Part shown: piece by piece, positions 62,334-64,000 of the stretch
Layout: each line of letters opens with the position of its first letter
Numbering within the stretch: the first letter of the stretch is position 1
Source: Lysinibacillus xylanilyticus
Lineage (GTDB): Bacteria > Bacillota > Bacilli > Bacillales_A > Planococcaceae
Length of the DNA: 64,000 nucleotides
Assembly (NCBI RefSeq): GCF_001708185.1
Contig: NZ_MDDN01000005.1
Coordinates: forward strand, 62,001 to 126,000
Reading direction: 5' to 3'
Made by a program: the position numbers and the translations under genes
Notes under the pieces: generated by a model
Database searches by the model: none
The model's input: the letters and a program-made list of their open reading frames with translations, nothing else
What the model was told of the DNA's origin: nothing

Positions 62334-62825
62334 ATGCTCGCTACTATTCAGAAACAACAAAATAACTATGTCGTAAAATTCAACCGTCCGCTGTCCCATT
62401 CAGTTGATGCTGTTTGGGCTGTATTAACGAAGAATGGCAAGCTTCAAAAATGGATGAACAATTTAGAAATTATTGATCTTCGAAAAAACGGTAAAATCCA
62501 TTTTAATATGAATGATGGAACGGATGCTTATATGGAAATAGCAATTACAGACTATGTTGAGAAGGAAGTGCTCGAATTTGAATGGGGCAAAGATACAGTC
62601 AGATTTGAACTCTCCCCCACTAGCAGCGGTTCCATATTAGTATTACTTGAACCGATTGGTGAGCTAACTGAGCATACACCAAAAGATTTAGCTGGCTGGC
62701 ATATATGCTTAGACCTGCTTTCAGACTTATTAAATGGAACTGTACATGAAGAATTTCCAATGGAAGAATGGCAAAAATGGTTTGCAGAATATAAGCAACT
62801 TGTGGATGACGTAGAAAAGATTTAA
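62334..62825 (+). CDS. SRPBCC (AHSA1-like) family protein
   Basis: The 163-residue protein has the START/AHSA1 fold: FNRPLSHSVDAVWAVLTKNGKLQKWM at the N-terminus and LAGWHICLDLLSDLLNG near the end, the typical pattern of bacterial activator-of-Hsp90-like proteins with a hydrophobic ligand cavity. Function unknown. It begins 17 bases after the MocR gene and is probably co-transcribed. Confidence 0.82.
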   Translation: MLATIQKQQNNYVVKFNRPLSHSVDAVWAVLTKNGKLQKWMNNLEIIDLRKNGKIHFNMNDGTDAYMEIAITDYVEKEVLEFEWGKDTVRFELSPTSSGSILVLLEPIGELTEHTPKDLAGWHICLDLLSDLLNGTVHEEFPMEEWQKWFAEYKQLVDDVEKI

Positions 62826-62839
62826 GCCATCATAAATAA

Positions 62840-62878
62840 AACTCCTAGGGTGTAAAGTGCCCTAGGAGTTTTTATGTT
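62840..62878 (+). terminator. terminator after the MocR-SRPBCC pair
   Basis: AAACTCCTAGGG and CCCTAGGAGTTT form a 12-bp stem followed by TTTAT. Confidence 0.88.
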
Positions 62879-63312
62879 AAAAAACAAAATGGTCAAGGAA
62901 ATCTTTGTGAATGTTGCGGCGATTTAAATGAGGTTGCTTTCGTTCCATGCTACTCGCTTTCAGACAGATAATAACATTGTCGCTGCCGCTACGTTTGCAC
63001 TTCGCTTTCGCATTTTATCACTATAAATTAGAGTGACATGCGAGAAGATACACACCATGTGAAGTGGTTGATTGGAGTGGAGACTGGGCGACTCCTTGGG
63101 GATCAGCGTCACAGATTAGACCCTGGAGCGTAGCGAAGCGGCTCATCGGACGCCCCCAGGAAGCTCTGCTCTGCGCGAAAGCGAAGCGTCAGCGGCAAAT
63201 GTTTTATCTGTAGCGAAAGCAAAGCGACAGCTACAAAGCGCCCAGTCGGAACGGAAATCAACCCCTCGTTTTGCCGAAGAGTCGTACTTTATTAATATGG
63301 CACCTTACAATA
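62879..63312. other. gene-free stretch holding repeat A4
   Basis: Unique DNA with stray CGCTTCGCTTTCGC-like fragments (about 62985-63016), then copy A4 of repeat family A. No gene seen. Confidence 0.55.
63065..63263 (-). repeat. dispersed repeat family A, copy A4 (inverted)
   Basis: It begins GGTTGATTGGAGTGGAGACTG and ends GTCGGAACGGAAATCAACC, the reverse complement of the ends of A1-A3. The interior contains GCGAAAGCGAAGCG segments. The following CCCTCGTTTTGCCGAAGAGTC is also found at 1447-1467. Confidence 0.85.
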
Positions 63313-64000
63313 TTATTTAATGGTAAAAGCTGTAGCCATTTCAAGTGCTTTTAGCGGATCCTTGATTGAATCAAGCGTATAGACAAGCTTGTCGTCCTGC
63401 CACACGATTAAATTTCCTGATTCATTTACATCTAAATGTGCAGATCCGTGTTGCTTTGGAATAGGAAGCATATGCGATTCTAAAAATTGTACTGCCTGCT
63501 TAGCAAGCTTTACACCGACTTCCGGATTGTCTGTTCTTGTTTGAGTCGCTATTGCCCATCTTCCCTCATTCCAACCAGTCCATAAAGAGCCTGCCCCTGC
63601 ATCCTGATAGCCTTTAATATTGGAACCAAGATCAACTTCTTGACCGCCACTTTGACTAAAGTTCTCAAAAGAAATTTGCTTACTTGCTTCGTCTGCACTT
63701 TCATATTGCTTCACTAAAAGACGAGCAATAACGGTCGCTCTATCTGGTTGTTTTAGTTTAATATCGTTGATTGGCAAATACTCTTTGCTTTCAAAAAATA
63801 CTATTTCAACTTCGTTAGCTTCTGCCTTCGTTGTTGCCGTTAAAAATGTACCTTCTGTGATTGGTAGCCCTTTGGGTAAAGTTATAGGTAAATCCGTTTT
63901 AAGCTGGTCCTTAACATTTTTTAATGCCCCAGCCTGTGTAATCGATGCTACTGTGTTTTCCTTATTCGGTTTAGAAGATTCCTGTTGATTTTCCTGCGAT
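63313..64000 (-). CDS. hypothetical protein, N-terminus cut by right window edge
   Basis: The minus-strand frame is open from the window edge to the stop at 63313, giving at least 229 residues. The first visible part is a Gln/Ser/Asn-rich linker (QENQQESSKPNKEN), as often follows a lipoprotein signal. It is followed by two related halves: LPITLPKGLPITEGTFLTATT...VEIVFFES and LDVNESGNLIVWQDDKLVYTLDS. The internal TTG at 63777 is not a real start. An extracytoplasmic lipoprotein is my inference. Family not recognised. Confidence 0.65.
   Translation of the reverse strand, partial: SQENQQESSKPNKENTVASITQAGALKNVKDQLKTDLPITLPKGLPITEGTFLTATTKAEANEVEIVFFESKEYLPINDIKLKQPDRATVIARLLVKQYESADEASKQISFENFSQSGGQEVDLGSNIKGYQDAGAGSLWTGWNEGRWAIATQTRTDNPEVGVKLAKQAVQFLESHMLPIPKQHGSAHLDVNESGNLIVWQDDKLVYTLDSIKDPLKALEMATAFTIK

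Noticed and set aside
62866-62973. Plus-strand frame with CECCGDLNEVAFVPCY
   Set aside because: Cys-rich by eye, but it begins inside the terminator of the previous gene and has no start codon or ribosome binding site.

Overview
The window looks like chromosome of a low-GC, spore-forming member of the Bacillales, most probably Lysinibacillus or a close relative. The reasons are AT-rich sequence with AGGAGG-type ribosome binding sites, many TTG/GTG starts, two T-box leaders, YtvI- and BclB-like sporulation/exosporium proteins, FosB, an yrkDEFHIJ-type sulfur cluster and a feu/besA-type siderophore locus. Most genes lie on the minus strand. No rRNA, tRNA, insertion sequence transposase, prophage or CRISPR array was seen.

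Layout. 0-9.6 kb: a chemoreceptor cut by the left edge, YebC-family YeeI, a small tyrosine phosphatase, PlsC, a MATE exporter coupled to an RlmA-type methyltransferase, an IphP-like phosphatase, and a cobalamin-riboswitch operon (adenosyltransferase-like protein plus BtuF). 9.6-17.2 kb: glutathione peroxidase, a HEAT-like protein, YtvI, a CwlO-like cell-wall endopeptidase with two WalR boxes upstream, an ABC1/UbiB kinase and an M23 protein. 17.3-25.7 kb: a reactive-sulfur and nitric-oxide region. It holds a CstR-like repressor, two rhodaneses, YrkF, YrkE, YrkH, YrkI, YrkJ, a DsbA-like protein and a TsdA-like dihaem cytochrome, followed by Hmp and divergent NsrR. Three matching 7-6-7 dyads mark CstR-type operators at the start of three transcription units.

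25.7-32.2 kb: assorted acetyltransferase, VOC, DUF1801, YdeI and DUF1648 proteins, a second chemoreceptor and a Cof-type phosphatase. 32.9-43.2 kb: T-box(Leu)-leuA, T-box(Met)-metG (a short MetRS paralogue), HAD phosphatase plus FosB, an RsgA GTPase behind an apparent leader-peptide attenuator, a type III polyketide synthase with its methyltransferase, and a divergent Zur pair (ZagA and a cysteine-poor L33). 43.3-48.3 kb: a probable spore-surface cluster of coiled-coil, Cys-rich and BclB-domain proteins, one carrying 12-residue repeats. 48.5-64 kb: bacillithiol transferase-like YfiT, lipoprotein, racemase-like protein, a Fur-regulated siderophore uptake operon with esterase and AraC regulator, DinB, a frameshifted nucleotidyltransferase, hydrolase, TauE, proline dehydrogenase with a divergent MocR regulator, and a lipoprotein-like gene cut by the right edge.

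The intergenic DNA carries three dispersed repeat families. Family A is a long imperfect palindrome, one copy of which holds an eightfold 36-bp array. Family B is an ATCAATTATGCCTCGGCATAATT palindrome with or without a ~200-bp body; one long copy sits inside the metG T-box leader. Family C consists of arrays of a GATA(A/G)A core spaced almost exactly 21 bp apart. In the two arrays that bracket the HAD-fosB pair the sequences between cores are unrelated.

The two observations I rate highest are the uORF/terminator attenuator in front of rsgA and the 21-bp-phased GATARA arrays.
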